DNA from: Membranipora membranacea | Taxonomy: Eukaryota > Bryozoa > Gymnolaemata > Cheilostomatida > Membraniporidae | Length of the DNA: 64,000 nt | Assembly (NCBI GenBank): GCA_914767715.1 | Contig: OU612073.1 | Location: 25,542,001-25,606,000, forward strand | Direction of reading: 5' to 3' | In this document: positions 46,202 to 58,900 of the stretch, piece after piece | Position numbering within the stretch: position 1 is the stretch's first letter | Layout of the letters: each line of letters starts with the position of its first letter | Translations under genes and position numbers: made by a program | Notes under the pieces: model-generated | What the model was told of the DNA's origin: nothing | The model's input: the letters and a program-made list of their open reading frames with translations, nothing else | The model's database searches: none

Positions 46202-49201
46202 CAAGGTGTTAAAGACTTCTCTTGACCCTTGATTATAGTGAGTACTTAAAATTTGCAACAAAAAATTATCTCAACTTTGCTATCTGTCTTGTTTTAGCCA
46301 GTTGACACTACTCTTCTTGGTGTTCGTTGACAGTCACAGCGATACTTTGATAGTAGATTTTCCTTCACCTGATGACAATGAATATCCTATTTTATATAAT
46401 GTAAATATTGTATAGTCTGAGCTGTTTTATGCACTTGAGTTTGATTAGCTGGTCTTAGGCTGAGAAACTGCGTAGACAAGCAAATTATTTTAATCGGGAT
46501 AATTCCAAATATTGAACATGATTATCATGAATGAAAAAACATATTCAGATCATGTACTTTGGGGTGTGCCCGATCATACTTTGTATCTTGACTTTGAATA
46601 AGAGGACTGCTCTTTTTTTTCACTTATTGACCGGACTGTCATTCCTTGGATTTTAACATTATTATGTACATAGTGTGGTATCAATTTATCTGCTGTTTCC
46701 CTCTAAATATAATGCAGTTATTTTTTCAAACTTTCAGTTTGTGCTAAAAAGGAGTTGAAATCCTTGGTTAAAGTGAGCGGCAAGAATATTATTAGTGGAC
46801 GACAAATCTAGGTGTTACCAAGAAAATTCTACAATATAAACTAAATATAAAGTCTAGTAGCATTTTTATCAGTCTGTGCTTGTCCATCTTTATCAGCGTT
46901 GACAACAGTCTGAGATCCTCTATAGACGAATCATCAACTATAGAAGCATTACAGAATATGCTGAAGTGGTTTACAGTAGTTCGCAATAAGTAATCACAAA
47001 GTTATACAATCAACTTGTACAATCAAGTGTTGTCTCAGTGATGGTCTCAGTGATGCAGTGAAGAAGCATTAGAATTTTTGTTTTACTACTTTTGAGTTGT
47101 CATCCCTCTCTCCTACCCTTTTGCTATTGGAGTTAGGAAAGCTTATCATTCAAAGGTTTTCCCAAGAAGGGGATTTCATGCTCTGTGATTTCTCTCTTGC
47201 TTCAAACTTCAGAATAGATATGAGCATGTCAAGCAATTAGCAACCTAATGACTGCATAGTTAGAAATAAGCAACTGTATAGGGATCATGAGCATCAACGT
47301 TATGTCCTTAAATCAATGATTGAGAATCTGTTGAGTGCATTTGCTTGCTATTTTAGCAGTCCGTGACTACTGAAAGTGAAACTGGACTGAGCAGCATGAT
47401 TTATAATAAATAAATAAACTTGACATCCACTCAGAAGCAGATGGTTGTTGTAGCCAAATAATGCATCTGGCTCATCCACCTCATCCACATGAGCTTAACA
47501 AGCCTCTCCAGGTTTTGAATATCATTTACTTGAGTAATATGTGTCTAATGAGGGAAGAGGAGACAGCCAAACCTTAACTTAACTTAATTCTCTTCATATA
47601 AGGCTGGAACCAGGTAGAATAGAATTCTCCTTGCTAAGACTGAGGCCCACTGTATCCGCTAATAATGACAAATACCCATCCGGCAGTGCTAACTGGCTAT
47701 CCATTTCACCTTGTATCAATGTCAAAGTGTGACTCATGCTTATTTTAGTATTTAGCAACTGCTGGATGCCTGCATGGCATCCGATGGTTGCCAAATAGGC
47801 ATATATTTGCCAACAGCCATGCTGACAGGTTTTTGACCCAATTATTATGGGGTGTTTACAACCCATCCTCCTCTGCTAATAGACCTAACCCATCCGATTC
47901 TGTCAAATTAGTGTCGGGATACCTTTTATGTAACCGGATGCCCATTTGGCATCCGACGGTTGTCCTAGTTCCAATCGGATGCCCATTTAGCAACCACCGG
48001 ATGCCACGCGGATATGGGTTCTTAGTGCAGCAACCTATTACTAGTACTGAATAAAATAGCCTATGGCCCTCCTCCTTGGCATCACCATACCAACCATACC
48101 TGAGAGACTGCATTACAAAATAAAGTACAGTTGTGAAATACCCTTTACCAGTGGTTCCTACATATCGTAGCAGCGGGTGGATTGTGTATACCCACAAATG
48201 AGTGTAGCAAAAGTAGAGAGCTGAGCCTAGCATACACGCGCCCCAGCATGCAATCACATGAATCCAACATGCATTCAGACAAGCACACTTTGCCTGCCAT
48301 TGTACTCCTTTGTTCACCAAACAAACGGCCTTTTGTTATACAACTCTCATAGGTGCATTGGGGCATGTCTCCCTGACATCGGCCCCCAGGGCCTATCCAA
48401 CATACTACAGCATAGGTGTACTTTAATTTGTAATGGTCTCTCAAAGGGTCAGTCCTATTAGAAAAGTGGATATGTTACCCCAGTAATTCAAATATTGTGA
48501 GTTCATAGGGCAAATTAAAATAATAGCAATAATGTAAATTATGGAAAATAGCAATTAGTTATTTTTTCAATTAATTTAGCAAGGATCATAGTCAGGGTCA
48601 GGGGAGGCAATAAATCACTACGATCCCAATTTTCAAACTTTGCAGCAGTTTGACTGCAATTGGGTTCACAGGCTGTTTTGTTTCATGTGTCCTATTAACT
48701 TTTCAGTCTGAGATCTGTCACTTAAAACCTTGGTAATTGGTTGGGTGAAGAAAAATCCTTACCCACCAAAGAATTGATAGCTAACCAACATATTCAGATC
48801 ACAACACACCTCCTGCACCACTGCGGAAAATCACTATAGGAGTGCTTTTAATTCGATCATTGGAAGGCGAATTTACTGATAACTATATAACTGTGGGGCG
48901 GTCTTTCAATTAAAATTAGCGATGGTAATGAAAGCAATGTATCACGATCACATCGCTCAAAACTATCGACCACTTTTGTCTTTCCATTAGACAAATTTGT
49001 TCCCAAAACTCAATGAGTGATACCCTAGCAGGTATTGGGTATTGGGTCGGCTGTGATGGTGTGGTCGGAGCCAAATCCTTAGCTAGGGACGCATAGCGTT
49101 ACAAAAATCTATCTCTGGACCCCGGTAACCAATTTTGTTAATTTTCATAGGTATATAGCTATCATATTATGAGACAGCCTGATGTGAGCTGCTGAGATAC
49201 G
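46202..49201. other. Three-kilobase intergenic region
   Basis: Lies between the SANT gene and CMTR1. No exon chain was found on either strand. 46202-47580 is A/T-rich and unremarkable. 47588-48460 is richer in G/C, has overlapping ORFs on both strands (longest 154 codons, minus) without recognisable domains, and a cluster of GGATGCC/GGCATCC hairpins at 47764-48005. 48470-49200 shows nothing specific. Confidence 0.45.
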
Positions 49202-52200
49202 ATGTCGGATTATTATTCACCTAAGAAGTCGCTGGACTATCGGCTGTCGTTATCCTCACAAAGTTCTAATGATGAAGGACCCCCTCCAGCCAAGCGACAG
49301 TACAATCCAAGTGTCTCTCTGGATACTGTCAGCTCTCAATCTGAGGTCAGTAAATGATACTACTGCTATGAATTCACCCTAAATGAAGAAGTTGCGATGG
49401 CCGTGTAGATCGAGGGTTTGGGGCTCGGTGATTGTAGTTGATACACTCAGCTGTTGATTTTATATGTGTATGTATATATGACCCAATCAAGGTATAAAAC
49501 CTCGATACTGTTAATAGGAATATCCACAAAGATCCGGCAAGTTTCAAGTCTGAAGTATCAATTGAACAACTAAAAAAAAGGAATTTTTTTAAGAATGATT
49601 TTTCATTAAACAATGTATTAATAATCATTACAGCGAAAACATCATAAACTAACCGGGCATAACGCAGGACAAATCGGCTAAATATAGCAACTCCGACACA
49701 GGTCACCGATTTGACTGACCGTGTAAACAGTGAACCTGTGTTTAAATCAGTGTTTGAATCTGTATTGTTCAAAATTGTTCACTTGTGACAATGTCACAAG
49801 TGAATGACAAACCTTAATGAATATGAATGGTTCAGCCAATAACAGTGCAGCTTGTCTCACTAGCCAATCAGAGACAAGTTGGGTTGGAAGTTTGTGTTGA
49901 AATCGGTTAGGCATGAACAGTGTGTAAATAGCGTATCGTTGACATGTTGACAGACAACGATTATAGAGCAGATTCATAATCTGTGTCGGAGTTGTTATTA
50001 TTAGCCGATTTGTCGGACGGGGCGTGTAAATGCAACTTAATATGCTAGAAAAGTTATTATTGAGAAATCCGATCTGATAATTCTACACATGTTATCTATA
50101 TTGACAGACAGAGACAAGTCAGCACACGGCATCAGATTCTGATTCGTCAGGTAGCAGCTCAGATGATGAACAAGTTACGGCATATAACGGTCCTTCATTC
50201 TCAGCATCTTATAATCATAAGTAAGATCAACTTACCACCAGATCAAAATTGGCCAGCACGAGGAAACTGTCCCTAAATGATTTACACCCGAGGCTTAATA
50301 CATGCAAAAATTCTACTTTTTTTTCTCTCAAAACTTGAATTGCGCTACAATAACAATAACGTAAATATAAATTGGTTTGTTCATCATTCCTCTCCTTGTT
50401 AGCCTGCAGATCTATCAGCCATCAGGGCTGTATGTGTGTTTATTTGTACGTTACAGTGATGATGATGAGCCTCAGGCCGGATTTTCTGGAGCCTCTTTCT
50501 CAATGAACCAATCAGATCTGACATACAAGTCAATGACTGACCCAAACTCACAGAGCATCATGAATGATGGCGGAGTGGCTGCCAAACTTATGGCACAGAT
50601 GGGTTATAAATCAGGCACTGGACTGGGTGAGTCAGAGTTCCTGTCCCTCTAAGCAAGGAGTTGGATCTGTCCAACTCCAAACTTGTTCCAAACTCCCAAA
50701 CCATCAGATTTAGGATTCAATGTTACACCAGAGACCATAGATCATATATCTATAGTCTCTGGTTACACCTTGAAGTTGTCTACTCTTGTAGATATTCCCT
50801 TCAAAAGAAGACAACTGTGATTCTGGTGAAGTCTGTGGTGTAATTCTGGTGAAGTCTGTGGTGTATTTGCCAGAATTATTGTTTTATAATATTATATTTG
50901 TGGCCCCTGGCACAATTTTATCATGCATAGACTGCTGCATGCAGGGCAAGTTCCTCTCCGCCAAATTATTATATCCACAGTTTGTTACAGTAACATTTTG
51001 CTATCATATACTTGGGTCACAGATCATCAGCCTGATATCAGCCTACACTCATAAATTCTGGTTTGGATGAAATATTTCAGTAGATCTTAACTCTATATAG
51101 TTAGGTTTTGTGCATATGTTTATACTTTTGTTACTTATTATAGGTAAGAATGCCCAGGGTAGAGTCGCTCCTGTAGAAGCTTCTAAACAGAAAGGTCGTA
51201 GAGGTCTGGGTATGGCTCCCTCTAACTTTGAGTTGGAATCTGATCTCGCTTGGAAGACAGAAGAGGTAAGTTTTAGATTTACAACAACTGTACGTACTGT
51301 ACATACAGGTCTGTTCGGATGAGAACCATAAATAGAGGAGGTCTACTGTGTGCTCGTACATAGTGTAAACATCCCCCTCTGCCTCTTCGAAAACAGGGTA
51401 GCATGCAACAAACTTGTAACCTGTAACTTGTGTGTATTGATTGAAAATAAAGGTTGATTAAATTGGATGTCATATTACACGCCATATCCCAAAGCATGGG
51501 CGGCGAAATATTGTTGTGCCTTAATGGCAAGGACGCAATGTCTGCGCCAGTTTTGCTCTCTGTTTGCAGGCAGGTCGGAGCACACCTGGGGGCCAACCAA
51601 ACCCCAGTAGTCAATAGACTGCAGTGGGATTCGAACCTACGACCTTCATCACTTACGTGTTGAAGGACCGGCTAGATCTTTACAACTGAGCTACCTCCTA
51701 CTCCTATGTATACATGTGTGTATGTTGTATGTATGTTGATGTATTGTACAGGTGATTATATCAGAGGAGATAGAATGGATACCAGCCTTAGATGACCCTG
51801 ATAACATCCCATCACTAGAGACGCTCAAACATCAGATAGTTATAGACAGGAGGAAACTTACTATAGATGATGAGAAGGACTTTGTGGACCCGGCTGTACT
51901 TACACATATACTCGGGGTAAGTACACACATATACTCGGGGTAAGTACACACATATACTCGGAGTAAGTACACACATATACTCGGGGTAAGTACACACATA
52001 TACTCGGGGTAAGTACACACATATACTCGGAGTAAGTACACACATATACTCGGGGTAAGTACACACATATACTCGGGGTAAGTACACACATATACTCGGA
52101 GTAAGTACACACATATACTCGGGGTAAGTACACACATATACTCGGGGTAAGTACACACATATACTCGGGGTAAGTACACACATATACTCGGAGTAAGTAC

Positions 52201-55200
52201 ACACATATACTCGGGGTAAGTACACACATATACTCGGAGTAAGTACACACATATACTCGGGGTAAGTACACACATATACTCGGGGTAAGTACACACATAT
52301 ACTCGGGGTAATAGAAGAACTGCACTTCATTCATACCATTACCAGGAACACTTGATAATAAATTATTTTCGAGTCCATGTTTAAAGCTATAGCAGAATTT
52401 TGAAGTTGCAAATGTGTTAATATTGAAACAGTTTGGATGTTTATTTATTTGGCTTACATGTTCCTGTCAGTGCGTAGGCTTGAGGTGTGGGAAGGGAAGC
52501 CTGCTCATAGGTTGTATCTCATGTTTATATTCTGTTACAGTGTAAGTCAGTATTTGATGAGTTAGAAGGCGCGGAGATGAGAAAGGCTCGTACCCACAGT
52601 AACCCCTTCGAGCTCATTAAAGGGGTCTTCTTCCAGAACAGAGCAGCTATGAAGATGGCTAATATGGACGCCATATTCGACTCCATGTTCACTTCACCTA
52701 AGGACAGGAATGGAGCCTCTATGATAAAGGTAATGTATGAGTACAGAGGCTCAGATGAGTACAGAGGCTCAGATGAGTGTCAGATGAGTGTCAACACTAG
52801 TCCTTTGTGGCATAAGTTAATTATAGTTATGACTTCTTATGTTTTCCCCTGAATAGTGTGCTGTTATGTTATGTTATTATTGTGATTACAAAAACAAACA
52901 ATGATGAGATGTGATCTTATCATGCTTATATAAATCATTTTGCAGCAATATGGAGGCAGGTCCTATTGGGATTGGTTCAGAATGAGTGAGTACCTGCTGT
53001 AAGGTTCAGAATGAGTGAGTACCTGCTGTAAGATTCAGAATGAGTGAGTACCTGCTGTAAGGTTCAGAATGAGTGAGTACCTGCTGTAAGGTTCAGAATG
53101 AGTGAGTACCTGCTGTAAGGTTCAGAATGAGCGAGTACCTGCTGTAAGGTTCAGAATGAGCGAGTACCTGCTGTAAGGTTCAGAATGAGCGAGTACCTGC
53201 TGTAAGGTTCAGAATGAGTGAGTACCTGTTGTAAGGTTCAGAATGAGTGAGTACCTGCTGTAAGGTTCAGAATGAGTGAGTACCTGCTGTAAGGTTCAGA
53301 ATGAGTGAATACCTGCTGTAAGGTTCAGAATGAGTGAGTACCTGCTGTAAGGTTCAGAATGAGTGAGTACCTGCTGTAAGGTTCAGAATGAGTGAGTACC
53401 TGCTGTAAGGTTCAGAATGAGTGAATACCTGCTGTAAGGTTCAGAATGAGTGAGTACCTGCTGTAAGGTTCAGAATGAGTGAGTACCTGCTGTAAGGTTC
53501 AGAATGAGTGAATACCTGCTGTAAGGTTCAGAATGAGTGAGTACCTGCTGTAAGGTTCAGAATGAGTGAGTACCTGCTGTAAGGTTACCTTCGTGAGATT
53601 AAAAGCTCATCCATTGTTCCCTGTTATATGTATTTCTAGCCTGGAGAGTTATTATACTTTGCTGATATCTGTGCCGGCCCAGGAGGTTTCAGCGAGTACG
53701 CTCTCTGGCGTAAGAAATGGAGATGTAAAGGATTCGGTCTTACTCTGAAATCAGGTCCCGGAGTCAATGACTTTAAGCTAGATGAATTTTACTCTTCACC
53801 CAGTGAATGCTTTGAGCCTTACTATGGTGTGGGTGAGTTATCGCTTACCTGCTAACTCTGTGATGATTGGATATGGAATGGGAGGAATCATTAGATGTCT
53901 TGTATGATATACAAGACTATCCAATCCAAATTAAGGGTTGTCTGTCTGTCTACAATGGAAGATAACTCACAGTAATCTTAGACTTCACCCTTGAGAGGGG
54001 GGGGGGGGCTTCAGCCAATAAAACTATGGAGGTGCCGGGGATTGAACCCGGGGCCTCGCACATGCAAAGCGCGCGCTCTACCACTGAGCTACACCCCCAT
54101 TCATGGCCTCTAAATCTGGTGGTAAGAACAGAATGGAAAAATTCTGGTATCCATGGTGACCAATTTACAATTTGGCCGTCAGTTTTGACATTTTGACATA
54201 AATTCTGACAAATTATACAGCAATGCTCATTAATCTGACTGTTTTTAACTAAACCAGGAAACACATCATATATCCATGGATATTCATTCATAGTAATCCA
54301 TGTCAATGTTGACACTATATTACATGATATAATAATATGTATTTATATGTGTATATATATAACTTTCAGTATGTCAGTGATGTTAATGACAGATATTCCG
54401 ACATAAAACTGATATGTAGTCTTCCAGTGTTAGAGACTTGCTTAGTTATGTAATATTATTGTTAAAACCAATGAAGTATTATTATTGAAAGACTAGAGTT
54501 GTTTAAATAAGTCAACCTGACCTTATATACTAACAGGTGGTGTGGAGGGAGATGGAGATATATACAGACAGGACAACATTGATGCCTTCGCTAAATTTGT
54601 CAAGGAGAATAGTAAGAACCAGGGAGTTCATTTTGTAATGGCTGATGGTGGATTTTCTGTTGAAGGTAAGAGTTAAAATAGTTCATGTTATATATAATCA
54701 CATGTGTAAAATCTGAGTTTGATAATTCTATTGACTGCCTCATTGTATCCCCATTTCAGTGGATAGTTTGCAATACTCTCTCCATGAAAATTGAAATATG
54801 TCGCAACGATACAATTGCCACCAGTGCATACATTTTTTCTGCTACTCTAATATCTTGAAAGTTTTTTGGTTCACATAAATGATCGATCTATGTGTGAATA
54901 TTTGTATATATAGGCCAGGAGAACGTACAGGAGGTATTATCTAAACGTTTATATCTGTGTCAGTTCTTATGTGCTCTCAGTATACTAAGAGAAGGTGGAC
55001 ACTTTACATGTAAACTGTTTGATGTATTCACTCCCTTCAGCGTGGAGCTTATATATCTCATGAGATACGCCTTCGACCAGGTATGTTTTAAATACACTAC
55101 TCATCGTCTTATTTTATAAATACACTTGTACCACCAGTACATGGTCTCTATGTCCCTTACTCTATGTGGGGCGGTTGTTATATTCTGATTTTTATTTAGT

Positions 55201-55738
55201 TTGGTCTCTCTCTCTCTCATTTGGCAGACACTTGTGTTCACAACTATGTTGACGATGTTGTTTTGGATTATCACAGTTAGTAAAGGCCTATCATATCTAT
55301 AGTGGCATATGGGTCTAACTATAACACTTTGGTGTAGTACTAGTGAAGCAGAGCAGGAATTTTAGGTGATATCAGAGACTACAGATAATCCGTAGTCTTT
55401 GCTTTTCTGATATCTCCTCTCTATCAATGACCTTGTTGGGAGTCAGAACTACTGGGCATAGTACACAGTCATTATCTTCCTACCAGATGGTTACTCACTC
55501 TGATTAGGTTTGCTTGTCTATTAGCAAACCTAGAATTTCTACAGATGAGCTGTGTAGACTGACTATTAGCCAAGTCCGCCTCCTTTACATCAAATACAAA
55601 TATAGAGGCCTCCCATGGGAGTTATGTCTCCTTAAGAGCTCAAAGATAGTAGGTTATTCACTGCATCTTCTATCTCTAGAGTACCTGGGGTATCGGTTAG
55701 CTTCATGGCAGTATAATACTGAGAAGGTTTATATATAG
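49202..55738 (+). CDS. CMTR1: Cap-specific mRNA 2'-O-methyltransferase 1 (CMTR1), C-terminally short
   Basis: Ten exons: 49202-49345, 50108-50220, 50457-50626, 51144-51265, 51752-51916, 52541-52729, 53640-53832, 54537-54665, 54914-55080, 55508-55738. All phases agree; 540 residues. Order: Ser-rich N-terminus with an NLS-like PPPAKRQ, an acidic Ser stretch, G-patch (residues ~120-165; [16 protein letters not shown]), then the RrmJ/FtsJ-type Rossmann methyltransferase with SAM motif [10 protein letters not shown] and catalytic Lys, Asp and Lys in [22 protein letters not shown] and [10 protein letters not shown]. It methylates the 2'-O of the first transcribed nucleotide to make cap 1 in the nucleus. 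The last exon opens VCLSISKP, like the family's VCLFKP, but then diverges and stops; polyadenylation signals follow. About 300 residues (guanylyltransferase-like fold and WW domain of human CMTR1, 835 residues) are absent. Confidence 0.9.
49668..50014. mobile_element. Non-autonomous TIR element (MITE-like), 347 bp
   Basis: Terminal inverted repeats of about 34 bp lie at 49668-49701 and 49981-50014 (GACAAATCGGCTAA, ACTCCGACACAG). The interior holds a perfect hairpin, TTCACTTGTGAC-AAT-GTCACAAGTGAA (about 49778-49804), and no coding capacity. I could not identify a target-site duplication. It lies in CMTR1 intron 1. Confidence 0.75.
51290..51702. mobile_element. SINE fragments in opposite orientations
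   Basis: The plus-strand part (about 51303-51420) carries TTCGGATGAGAACCATAAAT, matching the central domain of the SINE at 22446. The minus-strand part (51624-51702) is a tRNA-like head with A-box GTAGCTCAGTTGTAAAG and B-box GGTTCGAATCCC. Either two insertions or a rearranged element in CMTR1 intron 4. Confidence 0.65.
51905..52311 (+). repeat. 23-bp minisatellite that multiplies the CMTR1 exon 5 splice donor
   Basis: The unit is GTAAGTACACACATATACTC plus GGG. The first donor, at 51917, is the one the gene model uses (exon ends ATACTCGGG). Seventeen GTAAGT copies follow one another at exactly 23-bp steps from 51917 to 52285; the last unit decays to GTAATA at 52308. The three open minus-strand frames through it are artefacts. 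Confidence 0.97.
52974..53586. repeat. 29-bp minisatellite, about 21 copies, each with a GTGAGTACC
   Basis: The unit is GGTTCAGAATGAGTGAGTAC then CTGCTGTAA, in CMTR1 intron 6, ending about 50 bases before exon 7. Variants are GCGAGT and GTGAAT. Each standard unit contains a donor-like GTGAGT. Confidence 0.96.
54027..54098 (-). tRNA. trnA-UGC: tRNA-Ala (anticodon UGC)
   Basis: 72 bases fold into a full cloverleaf: acceptor GGGGGTG/CACCTCC (one G-U), D-arm GCTC..GAGC, anticodon stem CGCGC/GTGCG with loop TTTGCAT, variable AGGCC, T-arm CCGGG-TTCAATC-CCCGG, discriminator A. Boxes A (TAGCTCAGTGGTAGAGC) and B (GGTTCAATCCC) are intact. A TTTT terminator follows four bases after the 3' end (54020-54023). 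It lies antisense in CMTR1 intron 7 and looks functional. Confidence 0.95.
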
Positions 55739-55786
55739 TGTGAATTGATAAACTCATCTGTATATTTCACACAGATGACAGTCCGA

Positions 55787-55792
55787 AATAAA
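55787..55792 (+). terminator. CMTR1 polyadenylation signal candidates
   Basis: AATAAA lies 49 bases after the CMTR1 stop at 55738; a second AATAAA is at 55859-55864. Their closeness supports 55508-55738 as the true last exon. Confidence 0.6.
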
Positions 55793-55975
55793 ACTTGTTA
55801 CAAAATTAAATATTAGCACAACCAGTTTATAGAGATATGTTTAGCACAATTAAAGAGAAATAAACTCAAGTCCAAAACGCGATCTGAGTTTTACAAATAA
55901 CTATATAGATAGAAAATTACAAAAAAAACTCAGTTCTAGGCAGATTATGGTATAGAAATGGTCAATGATTGAGTT

Positions 55976-58900
55976 TTAGGATTGAGCCATGATAAGAAAC
56001 CTAAGTGTACTGATATGTCCCTTCTTGCCGGCTAAGTTCCTGGCTATATATCCGTCCTTACTGAGTATAGAGGGAACGGCTCCAGCCTGTAGAAGTTGTC
56101 TCACTACTTTAGAGTTACCATTACCTGCAGCGTGATGTAAGGCTGTTAGGCCGTCACTGTCCACTACATTCAACGGGCAATCCTGTAATAGCGTGATACA
56201 GTTAGTATACATCGAATGGGATACCATAACAATACAAACACTAATAACAAATAGTACGGCTACAGTAGAGGGGGGCGCGCCCGCCTTCATCGTACGGGGA
56301 GGGGGGCCCGCCCACACGGTCCAAAAGTGTAATTTAGCTAAAGTTATGACTGGGTAAAATGTAGCTTTGATAATTGATAATATTGATATCAATGATATTT
56401 GATAATTGTGTTTAAGTAGGCTTTCTTTCCATCAGAATATCATAATATGAAGTTTACCTTTCTGGCAAGTAGTATGCTTACTACACTGATATGATTTCTC
56501 GCTGCTGCCAAGTGCAGACAAGTCATCTTTTTCTTGTCTTGTTTATAAAGTCGAGCTCCGGCATCTAATAACATCACTGCAGCCTCTGCATTGCCTGTCA
56601 ATAATTTATCAGTCATCGTTTGTGGTGTAGATTTAGAAAAGTTGATTACCAAATTACCAAACATTTTTTTAAAAATTCTTTCAAAAACATGACAGCTCAT
56701 CACCAGTTTGAATAGGGCGGTTGTTATGTGAGAGGAGCTGTTTATTATTTCCAAACATTGAGTTCATTGGAATGATCATGTCACTGTAATCTGCAGTATA
56801 AGTACATGAATGTGTGTGAGTCAGAATCTTACCTGATTTAGCAGCGTAATGTAGAGGTGTATGTCCCTCCCAGTCCTGACAGTTAAGGGGGGCGTTATGC
56901 TCTATCAGTATCTTAGCTACTTCATTATATCCTCTCTCTAAGGCTACATGTAGAGGAGTCAGACATCCACGGCCAGCGTCGTGCTTCAGCTGTATAAAGA
57001 GATCGTACATGGATACGTTAGGTTATGGTGAGATATTGTATTCGGGCTTGATTGTCCAAACAGAAGGGTTACTTAGGAATCCTGTTAATATTATAACTAT
57101 CTTATCGACATAGGACTTTGACATCACTCATCTTATTTCGCAAGGAAGTTGTCCCCTCTGACTGTATACTTATTTCTGAGTTATCGATATCTCATACCTG
57201 GTCTCCGTGTAGCTGTACTAATATTCTAACGAGGTCTGCGTGACCTTTCATAGCTGCCATATGTAGAGCGGTTCTCCTCCACTGTATGTCTCCTAACTTC
57301 CACTCTGCTCCGTGATCTAATAGAGTTAGCACCACATCTCTGTGTCCTAAAATACACAATCAAATATACTTATCTTTATATCGAATGGATGCTTCAATGC
57401 CTATAGTGATCGTAATTTGCACGGGCAATGTCAATCTTACCTCAATGTAATTCTATCAGGGAGGGCGGAGTCCTCCCTGGTTCTATAAGACAGTTAATTC
57501 TAGTTATTTCCATTTGGGAGCTGTCTGTCCAATATACAAGGTTAGGCAATTCTACACATGGAACCAAAATTATGTTATTTGTTTAGCGCATACCGAATAT
57601 CCATATAGATAGAGTGATAGAGAGACATGTATAATAAATTAATCTACTCACCACCTATAGCAGCGATATGCAGAGCTGTATAACCATCTCTACTGGTCAG
57701 ATTTACATCAGCTCCGTACTTGAGCAGTATCTGCACCAGATTATTCATACCGAGACCACAGACCTTGTGTAGCGCCGTCTGACTCCACTGATCGGCAGCT
57801 CTTAGATCAGCTCCTCTCTGTAGTAGTACCCGTAACAACTCTGTATATCCGTACCAGGCTGAGATACCCAGCGCTGACTTACCCTGATAATCCTGTCTCT
57901 CTATATCAGCTCCACTCTCTATCAGCAGTAAAGCCTGATTCAGATATCCACGCTCCAGGCTTATGTGCAGAGCTGTCTGCTTCTCCTTAGTTATCTCACT
58001 GTTTATATCAGCTCTGAAGCTTATCATGTCTCTAACTTGTTCAGTCCAGTTACTGATCACCGCCTGCTTCCAGGCTTTACGTGTCAGAGGTACTAGATTG
58101 AAAGATTTACCGAGTCTGTAGCAGTCAAGGCAGTTAGACTCGGTGATGAAGTCTACGATGACGTTAAATGAGTCGAGCTGTAGTGTTTGTGATTGTAAAA
58201 ACTGGCAAAAATTCCTCAGTTGATGAGAATCTAGTTCTTGAGTGAAGCAATGATCGAGATATATGTACTTCATGGCACTGATTAGCGAGTTCAGCGTGAT
58301 TGAGCTATCCTCTATCTCTAGTGAGTGAGGTGTTCTATCATATGTCAGCTGTGACTTCTGTAAGGCACGGAAATAAGGTACCTCCTTCAGCATACACCTG
58401 TTAAACAGATGATGAATATGGTAAAAAATATCACATGATGCAATTTGCAAAAGATTAGGCCAACAATGTCAATAGAGAATAGACAGTTTTCTGAGTTCTT
58501 ATTTATGCCAGAATTCGGAGTTGTCCTCTCTTCAGTTTGGTACTTTTAATCCACGCCGCATAGGAAAAACCTGCTGAAAGAGGGTTATATTGAAAACCGC
58601 TTATGTTGGGATAAAAATGATTTTTGATTCAGAGTCTGCACCATTGAAAACTCTGAGAGACAGGGTTTCCAAATCATTGGAGGCTTGAATGTTGATAAAT
58701 CTTAAATTTTAGTGACGAAACTCAAGAAAGATTCTGCCAAATTGTCCGCAAAACAGGCAGAAAATGCTATAATTGACTAGCCAAATACTACAATTATTTC
58801 CCAAACTATGTCCATATGAGTTTTCAATGTTGCAGATTCTGAATAAAAAATAATTTTTATCCTATTATAAGCGGTTTTCAAGATAACCCTCTTTTCAGCA

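Noticed and set aside
47856-48320. 154-codon minus-strand ORF rich in Cys and Trp
   Set aside because: No signal peptide, motif or exon partner, and it overlaps other long ORFs; kept only as part of the unexplained intergenic patch.
51815-52334. Three overlapping minus-strand ORFs of 144-171 codons ([19 protein letters not shown] repeat)
   Set aside because: A 23-bp period cycles through all three frames, so all are open; the array is intron 5 of CMTR1.
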